DNA of 31,881 nucleotides from a virus: the IMG/VR virus record IMGVR_UViG_3300032050_000516, positions 1-31,881 of that record, one strand, 5' to 3'. The notes under the pieces are model-generated. The model worked only from the letters and a program-made list of their open reading frames with translations, had not been told where the DNA came from and did not search any database. The position numbers and the translations under genes were made by a program. This document shows positions 1-8,595 of this stretch, in pieces (position 1 is the first letter of the stretch; each line of letters opens with the position of its first letter).

Positions 1-149
1 GTTGTTGTGACACTCGGAGTTGTTGTTTGTGTATTTGTTGGAGTGCTCGTCTGTGTATTAGTCGGTGTGACTGTTGGAGTTGGTGTTTGTGTATTTGTTG
101 GAGTGCTCGTCTGTGTATTAGTCGGTGTGACTGTTGGAGTTGAGGTTAC
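1..149. repeat. Terminal direct repeat, left copy (assembly overlap of a circular genome)
   Basis: Bases 1-149 match 31733-31881 base for base except position 23 (T here, G at 31755). The repeat lies inside the Pro/Thr-repeat region of one gene, and that gene is in frame across the join. This fits an assembler overlap on a circular or circularly permuted genome better than a true terminal repeat. The mismatch may be strain variation or a repeat misplacement. Confidence 0.85.
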
Positions 150-617
150 ACTTGGAGTTGGAGTACTTGTTAAAGGAACTGTTGGAGAAGGTGTAATTGG
201 GTTTATCTCATCAGGAGCAAATATGGTATTGGAATTAAACTCATCATCAGAAATAAACTCAAAATAATTTTCATTTGTTGTATCCGCACTTACAACAATA
301 AACTCGGCAATACCGTTCTCAACCAACTCGGTGGCTAATATCGGGTTCAAGTTTGATGAACCAATAGGTTGGCTATACACATAATAATTATATTGACCTT
401 CATAAGGAAATGGGATTTCACCTCCACCCTGACCCTCAACAAACTCAAATTGATTATATCTCGTTGGATGTGGTGATACATCAGGTAAAATAAACTTTAC
501 CTCTTCTTTTGAGAATATATGAACAAATTGAAATAGATATTCAGGATTACAAAGAGTAGTATTCTGTGTGAGCGTTACGACTATCTTATTTAATTGATTG
601 GATTTTAATAATATCAT
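1..617 (-). CDS. PT-repeat fibre/lectin protein, N-terminal part (continues across circle join)
   Basis: This is the 5' part of a gene that runs off base 1 and continues in frame at the other end of the window. With the 149-bp overlap removed, the whole gene is 1563 nt and 520 aa. The start is the ATG at 617, just after a hairpin. Residues 1-142 form a non-repetitive domain starting MILLKSNQLNKIVVTLTQ, rich in beta-type sequence. From residue 143 the protein becomes a Pro/Thr/Ser/Asn/Gln linker (TPTPSV, NTQTST). The domain order (virion-binding N-terminus, linker, lectin-like C-terminus) suggests a surface fibre or decoration. It follows the tube-like protein and precedes the portal block. 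The virion location is inferred. Confidence 0.75.
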   Translation of the reverse strand, partial: MILLKSNQLNKIVVTLTQNTTLCNPEYLFQFVHIFSKEEVKFILPDVSPHPTRYNQFEFVEGQGGGEIPFPYEGQYNYYVYSQPIGSSNLNPILATELVENGIAEFIVVSADTTNENYFEFISDDEFNSNTIFAPDEINPITPSPTVPLTSTPTPSVTSTPTVTPTNTQTSTPTNTQTPTPTVTPTNTQTSTPTNTQTTTPSVTT

Positions 618-631
618 CTGTGTATAAAATA

Positions 632-659
632 ATCACAGGGAGTATGACCCCCCTGTGAT
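632..659 (-). terminator. Hairpin between tube-like gene and fibre gene
   Basis: The perfect 9-bp arms ATCACAGGG (632-640) and CCCTGTGAT (651-659) enclose a 10-nt loop. Read on the minus strand, the stem is followed by TATTTTATAC, a moderately U-rich tract. It sits directly upstream of the fibre ATG at 617. It may be a partial terminator or an mRNA-stabilising hairpin that sets the ratio between the two genes. Confidence 0.6.
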
Positions 660-665
660 AAATAT

Positions 666-1193
666 TTAGGATTCTACTGTCATACCTGAAACGATTGTAG
701 CAAGTGGGCCACTCAATTCGTTCATAGGTAATTGCTCGAGAGCCTGAAGAGTTAGGTTATAACCCTGTCTATCTCCCAAAGCGAGTCCAGTGACGTTAGA
801 ACCCGCACTTACGAACATTCCGTATTCCTGTCCTAATAGGAAATACGAACCATTATTGTCCTCAAATACAACCGCCAATCTAAAAGATTGTGCTAGTGTT
901 TTAATGATATTACGCTTGTATTGTTCTAGTTTTGCGAAGAACATTGTTAATTCTTGTGTATAGAATACTGTACCATTTTCAAGTGAAGCATTGATAGTTT
1001 CAGTCATCTCAGATGTAGTTCTGATTAACTCGAAAGAATAGAATGTACCTGTTCCTGAAATTGCTGTGATTGTACTACCAGTATTTTGAGTAATACCTGT
1101 TACATTATCATAATCAGTAATCCAAACCTTATTAACACCACCCGCATTGTCGCGACAACCAAGAGTAATACCTGCTGCTAAATTACAACTCAT
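666..1193 (-). CDS. Probable major tail tube protein (alternatively a capsid decoration protein)
   Basis: This 175-aa protein starts MSCNLAAGITLGCRDNAGG and ends in QALEQLPMNELSGPL. The pattern of an N-terminal Gly/Cys stretch, a central ENGTVFYTQELTM strand and a C-terminal GDRQGYNLTL strand is one I associate with tail-tube-like proteins of Bacteroidota phages. The evidence is family resemblance from memory, not a search. It lies just after the major capsid gene and is bounded by hairpins on both sides (632-659 and 1234-1252). That isolation fits a highly expressed virion protein. There is no signal peptide or membrane segment. Confidence 0.55.
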   Translation of the reverse strand: MSCNLAAGITLGCRDNAGGVNKVWITDYDNVTGITQNTGSTITAISGTGTFYSFELIRTTSEMTETINASLENGTVFYTQELTMFFAKLEQYKRNIIKTLAQSFRLAVVFEDNNGSYFLLGQEYGMFVSAGSNVTGLALGDRQGYNLTLQALEQLPMNELSGPLATIVSGMTVES

Positions 1194-1233
1194 ATTATTT
1201 TATATTTAGTTTTTTTGTTTATTAGTGAAAATA

Positions 1234-1252
1234 GGGGGGATTATCTCCCCCC
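1234..1252 (-). terminator. GC-rich hairpin after the major capsid gene
   Basis: The arms GGGGGGA (1234-1240) and TCCCCCC (1246-1252) form a 7-bp stem with a 5-nt loop. It lies between the capsid stop codon (1258) and the next start (1193). On the minus strand it is followed by TATTTTC. It probably acts as a partial terminator or 3' stabiliser that raises capsid mRNA relative to downstream genes. Confidence 0.65.
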
Positions 1253-1257
1253 ATATA

Positions 1258-2214
1258 TTAAAGTCCGTTTGTTACAAAGAACTCAGGGAACGCAATAGCA
1301 GTTCCGACCTTCCAAGCAGACATAATACGTACTTCTTGGAAATCTTGAGACCACCAGCTTCTGAAGCTGTCCTCATCTGACATCAAGTCAACACCTACCA
1401 TAAAGTATTGTTGAGGAGCTGCAGCGATAAGGTTAGATCCGTTTAGACCTGGTACACCAACAACCTTATATTTAGTTTGTGGGTGGAATGTCTCATATAC
1501 CTGACCCAAAGTAGGTTCAGTAAAGTGGAAGTTGTTTACGTTTCTAAGTGCCACTAAATAACACTTAAACTGCTGCTGAGACATAAAGATTACAATATCG
1601 TCTCTGTCATAGATGTTTCTATCTAATGCGTTGATGATATTATCAACCTGAGTTAAAACAGCGTTTGCCTTGTCTACCACAGAAGCTCCTGTTACAGAAC
1701 ATAATGCAGTTTGACCTGTCAATGCTACAACACCAGCAGTATTTGCTAATAATTCAATGAAACCAGAGAAAGTTGAAGTTCCTGATGAAGCATTCCATAC
1801 AAGGTCTTCGTTATATCTCTTGATTTGTTTTGTCTGAAGGTCAACAATTGCCTGCTCGAATGGAGCCTGCTCGTTGTAAGAACCTGCATTTAGGTATTGG
1901 CCTAACCACAAAGTGTTAAGCTCTTCCAAACATAAAGATTGGTTTACTTTAAGTGCTTGTACTGTCAAAGGTACAGCCTCAAAAGTCACATCACCCGCAT
2001 CATTCCATCCGCAAGTAGTACCAGTTTGAACTGATAAAGTTTCCTTCAATAGGTTTACGTTCTGTGTTCCTTTAATACCAGGAACAACATTTACATACTT
2101 CATAGTTACTGGAGACAATACTGCTTCAGATATAATATCAGATGAAAGTTGGTCTACGTACGCTGACAATCCGCCAAGGTCGTAGTTGAAGTTCATTTTT
2201 TGTAATTTTTTCAT
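1258..2214 (-). CDS. Major capsid protein (HK97-fold type, inferred)
   Basis: This 318-aa protein directly follows the scaffold and protease genes, the classic position of a major capsid gene. It starts MKKLQKMNFNYDLGGLSAYV. A long central region fits an HK97-type fold: an E-loop-like stretch around residues 55-90, a helix-rich segment near 115-145, and DDIVIFMSQQQFKCYLVAL around 205-223. The C-terminus (VRIMSAWKVGTAIAFPEFF) is a typical A-domain strand pattern. The length is normal for the family. The start ATG at 2214 has no Shine-Dalgarno sequence, only an AT-rich leader. No cleavage site was identified. Confidence 0.8.
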   Translation of the reverse strand: MKKLQKMNFNYDLGGLSAYVDQLSSDIISEAVLSPVTMKYVNVVPGIKGTQNVNLLKETLSVQTGTTCGWNDAGDVTFEAVPLTVQALKVNQSLCLEELNTLWLGQYLNAGSYNEQAPFEQAIVDLQTKQIKRYNEDLVWNASSGTSTFSGFIELLANTAGVVALTGQTALCSVTGASVVDKANAVLTQVDNIINALDRNIYDRDDIVIFMSQQQFKCYLVALRNVNNFHFTEPTLGQVYETFHPQTKYKVVGVPGLNGSNLIAAAPQQYFMVGVDLMSDEDSFRSWWSQDFQEVRIMSAWKVGTAIAFPEFFVTNGL

Positions 2215-2237
2215 TTTGATAATAAATTATAATTGGT

Positions 2238-3176
2238 TTAGTTTTTATTCATTGCTGCTCTCAATCTCTTAATTGCATCAACTCTATCGTTTTCTGACTT
2301 TGAGTCAGCGATAGTTTTTTGAGTGTAAACTCGGTCGCCCGCAGGTTCTTTAGCAAACTTTTGGACTTTGTTTTCTAGTTGAGTTTGTCTTGATACTAGA
2401 ATATCAATTTTAGATTCAAGGTTCTTCAATGCCTTCGAGAACATTTCAGCAATCTTTTCTGCTTCCATATCTTCCTCTTCAACATTTTCTCTTTCAGTAA
2501 TCTTACCATCTTTGGTGATGAACCTGATTTTGTTTTCTTTACCACTTTCGTCTTTAAGGACTACTTGGTGTTCTCCATCAGGAGCAGGGGTCTTAGAATC
2601 ACCGTCAAGGACATAAACTTCCTCTCCGACATCAAAGGTCTTAGATTCAACCTTTGCACCTTCTGCTGTCTCAGCAATAGTGAATGCTTGGTCTTTACCT
2701 TTTTCTGTAATCCCCTTGATTTCACCACCGACAATAGAAATCATCTTTCCATCAGCGGTCTCATAAGTTCCATCGGTAAATGGTAATAAAGCTCCATCAT
2801 AAGAAACCTTCTTGGTTAAACGACCCACAGTTGGCTCGTCACCTTCAACTCGCATAATTTCTCCGTCTTTCAACTTTACATCAGCAAACATCTCTTCGGT
2901 TTCCCCTTCTTCTACTTTATCCTCCATTTGACCCATATCAATCTTCTTGATTTTTGATTCCTCGTCAACTTCAATCTTGGTTCCATCTTGTAACATATGT
3001 TCTCCTGCTGGTGCGGGGATTAACCCTTCCTCAGTTGCTACATAAATTAAAGAACCCAATTCAAGTTCACCCTCCATTTTCATCGTAATTCCTTGATCGG
3101 TTTTAGCCTCAAAGAACACCTGTGGAGATAGACCTAAAATCTGTGCTATTTTTTGTAGGGTTTTTGTACTATTCAT
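2238..3176 (-). CDS. Probable capsid scaffolding protein with internal repeats
   Basis: This acidic 312-aa protein lies between the protease and the major capsid protein and overlaps the protease stop by 4 nt. Residues ~35-225 contain imperfect beta-type repeats: PAPAGEHMLQDGTKI, DGTYETADGKMI and PAPDGEHQVVLKD, each followed by a Gly/Ile stretch. Residues ~225-285 are predicted coiled coil (KALKNLESKIDILVSRQ), and the C-terminus is basic (AIKRLRAAMNKN). An acidic, coiled-coil protein with a basic tail beside the capsid gene is the usual scaffold profile. The repeats are unusual for a scaffold and might be displayed or act as a spacer. No enzymatic motif is visible. Confidence 0.65.
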   Translation of the reverse strand: MNSTKTLQKIAQILGLSPQVFFEAKTDQGITMKMEGELELGSLIYVATEEGLIPAPAGEHMLQDGTKIEVDEESKIKKIDMGQMEDKVEEGETEEMFADVKLKDGEIMRVEGDEPTVGRLTKKVSYDGALLPFTDGTYETADGKMISIVGGEIKGITEKGKDQAFTIAETAEGAKVESKTFDVGEEVYVLDGDSKTPAPDGEHQVVLKDESGKENKIRFITKDGKITERENVEEEDMEAEKIAEMFSKALKNLESKIDILVSRQTQLENKVQKFAKEPAGDRVYTQKTIADSKSENDRVDAIKRLRAAMNKN

Positions 3177-4774
3177 TTTAATAGTTTTATTATTTGGTTT
3201 ATTTGTTCTTCTGCTTTAGAAAAAACTGCTTTTTCCTTAAATAGTCCTTCAACTGAAAAACCACTTAAGTTATTTTGTTTAACTAGTTCCCATACCTTAG
3301 GGTCGTCGACTTTCATTTGGACAAACCAAGTACCAGCAGGTAGGTTGAATCCATATACAGATGACTTGTCTTTGGTAGGGTCTTCGCTAATCCAACTCTC
3401 AGTTATGTATACTTTGTCAGAACCCAACTTTATTCCATTATGTTCTATGGATGTTTCGTCAGTCCTTTTTTGTTTCAAGAACCTATTAGCCATTTTTCTA
3501 ATAGAATCCTTTGAGAAATAGACATAATACTTGTTTCCAAACATATCATATCTATGTATCATCTTATTTGGAACCATAGCAGCCCCAACAATAATCATTT
3601 TGTCTTCACTAGCAACAGCAAAGGTCATCTTCTCATTCTCAAGTTGTTTCAATTTTCTCTCAGACCAACTTAATGCGGCTTCACCACCCCAACTATCATA
3701 CATCAATTTACCACAACCATCTTCATAGGTCTTTGATGACTCAAGGTCAACCTTATGTCTTGATAAATAAGAATACATACGCTTTAACGTATCTACTGAA
3801 ATGGGGGCTCCACTTGCTAACTGCGATGCTCTGGTTTTTCCCACCTGAGTTCCACAAGAACCCCAACCATTCTTATCAGCCCATTCAACAGCCATCTTGG
3901 CTCTGTCCTTAACTCCCTGTGGATAATCTGAAATACTCTCAGCAAAATCATCTTCAGTCATTTTGATTGGAACACAATTAGGAACTTCTTTACCATCAAG
4001 TATTTTAGTTCCAATTGCTTCATATCCCTCCCAAAAAGCACCTTCAAGTCCTTTGTCTTCAGCAAACAAGTTAGGGCCTGTTCTCGGCATTCCATCTTCC
4101 CATTGCCCTTGTCCCCTTCCTTCATCTGCTGACCTGATGGTTGGGCCTGGTCTTGTATCTGGTTGTAATCTTGCTGATAATGGGTCAGTTTCTATTAGAC
4201 CTCTTGTTGAATCACCAGAGTTTCTAATCTTACCCTCAGGCTCAAATATTAACTTCACCCAAGTATGTCTGCAGTTGAATGAACCTCTCCATGTAAAAAT
4301 ATCATAATTACCAAACTCGGGGTTTGATAGTTGTTCTATGTCTTCAATTCTATACACTCTGTTCTTTGCCAACATATCAGCACAGAACCTTCTATTTCTA
4401 CTATCTCTTGGCCCAACATACTTGAACCTGATTCTAAATTGGACTGTATCTTCTTGGGATTCTGCGTTGGGATCTGAAAACCTCTCACGGCTCATTTTAA
4501 GTATCCTCTCAGGTGTCATCTGTTCTACACGAGTGATTACCCACCCCTCCTCAATTAAGTCGTTGTAGGGTTCCCCTAATGTGTCTAATAAAGGATTTGA
4601 CGAACAGAAGTCATCCTCCACAATTCTATATGTAATGGAATTATCAACAGGGGGTTCGTCTTGACTATTAAATGCAATCCAATTCTCTTCGTGTGCTGGT
4701 GTTCCAACTAAAGATATTGCTTCAATACCTGACTCCTCAAAATCATCGTCTATGAGTAATTCTACGATTTTCAT
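3173..4774 (-). CDS. Composite prohead protease (XkdF / S78_2-like) with two inserted domains
   Basis: At 533 aa this is far longer than a simple XkdF-type protease. Residues 1-35 (ELLIDDDFEESGIEAISLVG) match the usual N-terminus and residues ~385-533 the C-terminal protease core. The core has a candidate catalytic His in SIEHNG (~445) and Ser in LSGFSVEG (~507). Between them lie two extra blocks. Residues ~50-190 end in FNCRHTWVKL and resemble the Cys/His end of Mu-F-like head-morphogenesis domains. Residues ~262-380 contain NGWGSCGTQVGK and RMYSYLSRHKVDL, a domain often fused to phage proteases. The enzyme would process scaffold and capsid during head maturation. It starts the head cluster. 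Confidence 0.75.
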   Translation of the reverse strand: MKIVELLIDDDFEESGIEAISLVGTPAHEENWIAFNSQDEPPVDNSITYRIVEDDFCSSNPLLDTLGEPYNDLIEEGWVITRVEQMTPERILKMSRERFSDPNAESQEDTVQFRIRFKYVGPRDSRNRRFCADMLAKNRVYRIEDIEQLSNPEFGNYDIFTWRGSFNCRHTWVKLIFEPEGKIRNSGDSTRGLIETDPLSARLQPDTRPGPTIRSADEGRGQGQWEDGMPRTGPNLFAEDKGLEGAFWEGYEAIGTKILDGKEVPNCVPIKMTEDDFAESISDYPQGVKDRAKMAVEWADKNGWGSCGTQVGKTRASQLASGAPISVDTLKRMYSYLSRHKVDLESSKTYEDGCGKLMYDSWGGEAALSWSERKLKQLENEKMTFAVASEDKMIIVGAAMVPNKMIHRYDMFGNKYYVYFSKDSIRKMANRFLKQKRTDETSIEHNGIKLGSDKVYITESWISEDPTKDKSSVYGFNLPAGTWFVQMKVDDPKVWELVKQNNLSGFSVEGLFKEKAVFSKAEEQINQIIKLLK

Positions 4775-4780
4775 TCTATA

Positions 4781-4789
4781 ATAAATATA
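4781..4789 (-). promoter_or_regulatory. TATATTTAT box before protease gene
   Basis: The plus strand reads ATAAATATA, so the minus strand reads TATATTTAT, ending 6 nt before the ATG at 4774. It may be a Bacteroidota-like -7 promoter box (TAnnTTTG type) or an AU-rich translation start element. The same 9-mer precedes several other genes here. Confidence 0.4.
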
Positions 4790-4809
4790 TTTTATATTAT
4801 GTTATGCCA

Positions 4810-7011
4810 TTATATCAAAGACCTTGATTTTATGGTTCTATCAAACTGTTGTTGGTTAGACATATCCTGTGCTGTTACATAAGTTTTGATAGGTCTGTTA
4901 TTCATACTTTGACTCATAACATCCACTAATGACTGATTACCTAATGTTTGAGGTATTGCCGTATTTGGAAGGTTCCCCATATTATTCATCGCAGTCAACA
5001 TAGGGGAGAACATAGATGCTGACTTAGCATTCATAACAAACTCTCCATTTGACAACATCGCTGGTATTGAGTCAGTTATTGAACCTCCATCACCATACAC
5101 AAATCCACCTTGATTTCTTCTTGCGACAACTTGTATTGGTGCTGGAGCAGATGTTGAGTTAGTAGATGATGGGGCTTCGGGATTATTTCCACCACCTCCT
5201 CCACCACTTCCTGATTTTAATATTGCCTTTGCTCTTGATGCTGCCGATAGAATTGCCGCAACTTGACTTGCGTAAAAGATGGGGAATGCGAAAGCCGCAC
5301 CTGGCCCTCCAGCAATTGCTGATTGTTGTGCTATTCTTAACGCATTTATGAAACCAACACCAGTTCCGATAGCAATTTCTGCTAATGCTGCGGCTTTGGC
5401 GGCAGCTGTCCCTTGTTTCAATAACCCACTGAGTGCTCCTAATGCATTTCCAACTGCAGATGCGAACTGTAATTGTGCTGTTTCTCTTGCGAGTAATTCA
5501 TTCTTTTTATTTTGAGTTACTTGTTTGTCTATTTCACCTTCAGCATCGGCATATTTTTTGATTATTTCTAATCTTTTTACCTCATCATTTTCGACAGCTT
5601 GTAATTCTAAATCTCTTTGTTGTTGTAATAAAGTTCGTTTTTCTTCAAGTCGTATATTGTCTTCTTGAAAGTCAGTATTAAAGAGTTCATTAGCTTTATC
5701 TATTGCATCAATTTGGTCTTGTAATCCAATAAATAAAAGTTCCCTCTCCTTTTGTTGTTGTTGTTTTCGTTTTTCAAGTCGTTCTTTATTATACTTGTCA
5801 TCAATTACTTCAATATCTATTCTAAACTCTTCTTCAAGTGCAGTAAAATCAGTATATCCCGCTTCTTTGAGTTTAGCAAGTTCATTATTGAACCTTGTGG
5901 TTCTTTCAACTATTTCTCTTTCTTGGGGTTCTAATAATGATAATTCTGCTTCCCTTTGTATGTTCGCAGCTTCTTGTTGTTTCCGTATTCTATCTTGTTC
6001 CAACTTCAAGGCTTCAGCATTTGCTCTCTCTTGTGCTTGAAGTCCTTTTTGTCTTTGAGCTTCCTTCTCTTTGTTGAGTGCTGTGTCTGAATCAATCTCA
6101 AAGACATTTATTTCACTAATAAGATCTTTTTTCTGTTTTTCTAACTCCCTTCTTTTTTGTAGTGCCTTTTCTAAGTTTTCACCATTAGTAATTCTTTGTT
6201 CTTCCTCCTCAGATAATGCTTTGATATAAGCTTTATTAGTATCTTCAAGATCTTTTTTTAGACTTTCTAAACTGATTTTTCTTTGCTCCGATTCTGACTC
6301 ACCCAAGTTTCTAGATAATGCTATTCGTTCTGCGGTTTGTCTTTTTCGTTCTGCGATTGATTCTGCTAAAATCCTATCAGTTTCAGCTAAGGATTTGTCA
6401 AACTTAGCATTTGCGTCACTTGCCTCATCTGTTGCCGTCACATATTCCATCAGAGCACTGACAGCAAATCCCAAAGCCACCACAATCGCACCAATACCAG
6501 TCGCAGTCAAAGCTGCGGCAAATGCCCGAGCACCCACAGCTGCAGCCTGTTCTCCAACACCAACCGCAACAAATGATGATGCTAAGGCGTTATTGATAGT
6601 TGTGTAAATCTTAGTAATACCAAGATTTTTACCTAATGATAAACCAATATCTTTTACATCTTGTATAGTTTCCTTAAACTGAAAAGTGATGTCTTTTAAT
6701 GAGAATGATGAGAATTGTTTTAATAAAGAAATAGCACCATTAAACTTACCAGCAATCTCACCAATAGGACCAGGTATAAGTTGAAGGGAAGTCAATAAGT
6801 CCCCCGACCTTGCTTTGGTCTTTGCCATTTGGTCTTCAACATCACCTAATTTTGTAGATAATAACTCAAACTCTTCTTGAGAATATTTACCACTAGCAAG
6901 TTCAGCCTTCAACAATCTGACCTGTTGGGTCAATTTCATTGTATCCTCACCAGCGATTTTGACTGATTTAGTGTCTAAGTCAAACTTTATATCAATTTTT
7001 TTAGCGGCCAT
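4810..7011 (-). CDS. Tail tape measure protein
   Basis: This 733-aa protein has the layout of a tape measure. A short N-terminal helical region is followed by a strongly hydrophobic stretch (~138-195, TGIGAIVVALGFAVSALMEY). A long Glu/Lys/Gln/Arg coiled coil spans ~200-515, and a second hydrophobic Ala/Gly segment spans ~515-597. After a six-Gly run near residue 604, the C-terminus holds NQGGFVYGDGGSITDS and MLSNGEFVMNAKSA, which recur at tape-measure C-termini. It determines tail length and helps DNA entry. The length is modest for a long-tailed phage. It is separated from the protease by only 35 bp. Confidence 0.85.
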   Translation of the reverse strand: MAAKKIDIKFDLDTKSVKIAGEDTMKLTQQVRLLKAELASGKYSQEEFELLSTKLGDVEDQMAKTKARSGDLLTSLQLIPGPIGEIAGKFNGAISLLKQFSSFSLKDITFQFKETIQDVKDIGLSLGKNLGITKIYTTINNALASSFVAVGVGEQAAAVGARAFAAALTATGIGAIVVALGFAVSALMEYVTATDEASDANAKFDKSLAETDRILAESIAERKRQTAERIALSRNLGESESEQRKISLESLKKDLEDTNKAYIKALSEEEEQRITNGENLEKALQKRRELEKQKKDLISEINVFEIDSDTALNKEKEAQRQKGLQAQERANAEALKLEQDRIRKQQEAANIQREAELSLLEPQEREIVERTTRFNNELAKLKEAGYTDFTALEEEFRIDIEVIDDKYNKERLEKRKQQQQKERELLFIGLQDQIDAIDKANELFNTDFQEDNIRLEEKRTLLQQQRDLELQAVENDEVKRLEIIKKYADAEGEIDKQVTQNKKNELLARETAQLQFASAVGNALGALSGLLKQGTAAAKAAALAEIAIGTGVGFINALRIAQQSAIAGGPGAAFAFPIFYASQVAAILSAASRAKAILKSGSGGGGGGNNPEAPSSTNSTSAPAPIQVVARRNQGGFVYGDGGSITDSIPAMLSNGEFVMNAKSASMFSPMLTAMNNMGNLPNTAIPQTLGNQSLVDVMSQSMNNRPIKTYVTAQDMSNQQQFDRTIKSRSLI

Positions 7012-7012
7012 A

Positions 7013-7150
7013 TTACCTAATGTTGAATGATTCTAATAAATAATTATAGTTCAACAAACCCTGCATCTTACCACGTAAGTCATTCAAGTATGTGTTAATT
7101 TGTTTGGGGGTCTCTGAGACCTTTTCTGTTGTTATAAATCTAATTTCCAT
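7013..7150 (-). CDS. Small 45-aa protein upstream of the tape measure
   Basis: An ATG at 7150 opens a 46-codon frame ending in TAA one base before the tape-measure start. It encodes a charged, helical peptide starting MEIRFITTEKVSETPK. It fills an otherwise empty 138-bp gap with tight spacing on both sides (5 bp and 1 bp), which supports a real gene. The function is unknown. A tail-assembly helper translated together with the tape measure is possible. Confidence 0.55.
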   Translation of the reverse strand: MEIRFITTEKVSETPKQINTYLNDLRGKMQGLLNYNYLLESFNIR

Positions 7151-7155
7151 ATATA

Positions 7156-8562
7156 TTAAATAGCTGCACAGCTTCCTCCACTACAATTATAAAGTCCCAA
7201 TACCACTCCACTCGTATCTATTTCAGCTATTTGGAATGGACCAGTTGTTGTGTTAGTTGATACGTTTGAGTAAGCTACAAAACCAGCAACTCCGCCCTGA
7301 CCGAATATTGTATCACCAATCGTCAATGTCGCATAAGTTCCTGTTGCGTTTGTCAATGTTGCTATACTATAATTTGAATTACAATACCCTGAACAAGGGG
7401 TTATTACAGTTCCGTGAGTATAGATTTGTACAGCCTGAGTCGGTGTTGGTGTAGCAGTAGGTGTTGGACTAGTCGAAGGTTGAGTTTGGGTTGGTGTTTG
7501 GGTGGTAGTTGGTGTTAATGTTGGAGTTCTGGTCTGTGTGACAGTTTGAGTTGGTGTTGGTGTAACTAACCATTGAGAATATAACCATTTATTTTCAAGT
7601 TGAATCCTCACCAAATCCACATCAATTTGATTGAGTATCTTATCGAATACAATAATTTCCATTACCTCCGACAAGGCTAGATATTGTGTTGTAGATCCAG
7701 TTTGACCTCCAACAGCAATCGAAGTAATCGTTGTTGAAGTTGAACCCGTTTGTTTATTCGTCAAGGTCACACCATTCAATTGAACTTGTGAATTACCAAG
7801 AGTATTACCAGTAACAACACCCAAGAATAATCCCGATGCTCTCGAAATTGTATCTGCAGAGTTTTGTAATAAAACAATAGACCAATTATCAGGAACAGCA
7901 CCAACGTAAACATTGTCAGTTCCACCACCCGAATTTTGAGAATATAAATAATAATTAGAATTTAGTACTGGTGATGATGTTGGACCATCCAAAGAAAATG
8001 CAAAACCTTCAGGTTCATTTCTGCTTATACCAGCAACAAACATATATGTATAACCAGTATCAGAAAAAGAAATACCAGAAACAGACATAAATGTTCCTGA
8101 TGCTGTAAATGATCCATTGAAGGAAACACAATTTAATCCTGGTACTTGTGCATTTAAGGTTGATGCTGTATATAAAGGTTGATTACCTGAAATTGATTGT
8201 ATCAAATTATATGCATAAGGTCCCTTGTCGTTCCATTGTGAAACTTTATTATTCACATCTTTCGTTATTGTTGATTCGTCTGATGCATCAATCCAAAATC
8301 TAATGTTAGAATATGGCGGAGTACTTGAAGGTGTTACAGTTTGAGTTGGTGTAACTGTCGGTGTTGGGGTTACAATTGTGCTATCGCAAGCCCCACTAAT
8401 TGTCAAACCATCACATACAATCAATGGTAATTCTGCTTCCATACAAACAGAATCACCGAATGACATATTGTAAGATATTTCTATTCCATTACAGGTGGTT
8501 CCTGATATATATTTTGTTCCACTATCCAAAGGGTCATTGTGGAGGTATATTTGACAATTCAT
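7156..8562 (-). CDS. Modular surface protein: LamG-like domain on PT linkers
   Basis: This 468-aa protein has five parts. Residues 1-65 are a Cys-containing N-terminal module (MNCQIYLHNDP). Residues ~66-83 are a Pro/Thr linker. Residues ~84-330 are a concanavalin/LamG-like domain with IRFWIDASDESTI, VSQWNDKGPYAY and a terminal QIDVDLVRIQLENKWLYS. Residues ~333-376 are a second Pro/Thr linker. Residues ~378-468 are a four-Cys module starting IYTHGT and ending CSGGSC. The last module is a close paralogue of the C-terminus of the neighbouring 1469-aa protein. It lies between tail-tip and tape-measure genes, so it is probably a tail-attached adhesin that binds surface sugars. Confidence 0.7.
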   Translation of the reverse strand: MNCQIYLHNDPLDSGTKYISGTTCNGIEISYNMSFGDSVCMEAELPLIVCDGLTISGACDSTIVTPTPTVTPTQTVTPSSTPPYSNIRFWIDASDESTITKDVNNKVSQWNDKGPYAYNLIQSISGNQPLYTASTLNAQVPGLNCVSFNGSFTASGTFMSVSGISFSDTGYTYMFVAGISRNEPEGFAFSLDGPTSSPVLNSNYYLYSQNSGGGTDNVYVGAVPDNWSIVLLQNSADTISRASGLFLGVVTGNTLGNSQVQLNGVTLTNKQTGSTSTTITSIAVGGQTGSTTQYLALSEVMEIIVFDKILNQIDVDLVRIQLENKWLYSQWLVTPTPTQTVTQTRTPTLTPTTTQTPTQTQPSTSPTPTATPTPTQAVQIYTHGTVITPCSGYCNSNYSIATLTNATGTYATLTIGDTIFGQGGVAGFVAYSNVSTNTTTGPFQIAEIDTSGVVLGLYNCSGGSCAAI

Positions 8563-8569
8563 ACTACTT

Positions 8570-8578
8570 ATAAATATA
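8570..8578 (-). promoter_or_regulatory. TATATTTAT box before the 468-aa adhesin gene
   Basis: The box ends 7 nt before the ATG at 8562. Together with its flank it shares TTATAAATATAATTTTTTT (plus strand) with the site before the chaperone gene at 17319-17337. It is either a promoter or a start-site element. Confidence 0.4.
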
Positions 8579-8595
8579 ATTTTTTTTATAGTGAT

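Noticed and set aside
1-149. True terminal direct repeats of a linear phage genome
   Set aside because: The repeat sits inside one coding repeat tract and is short, which fits an assembly overlap better. A linear form with such ends cannot be excluded from sequence alone.
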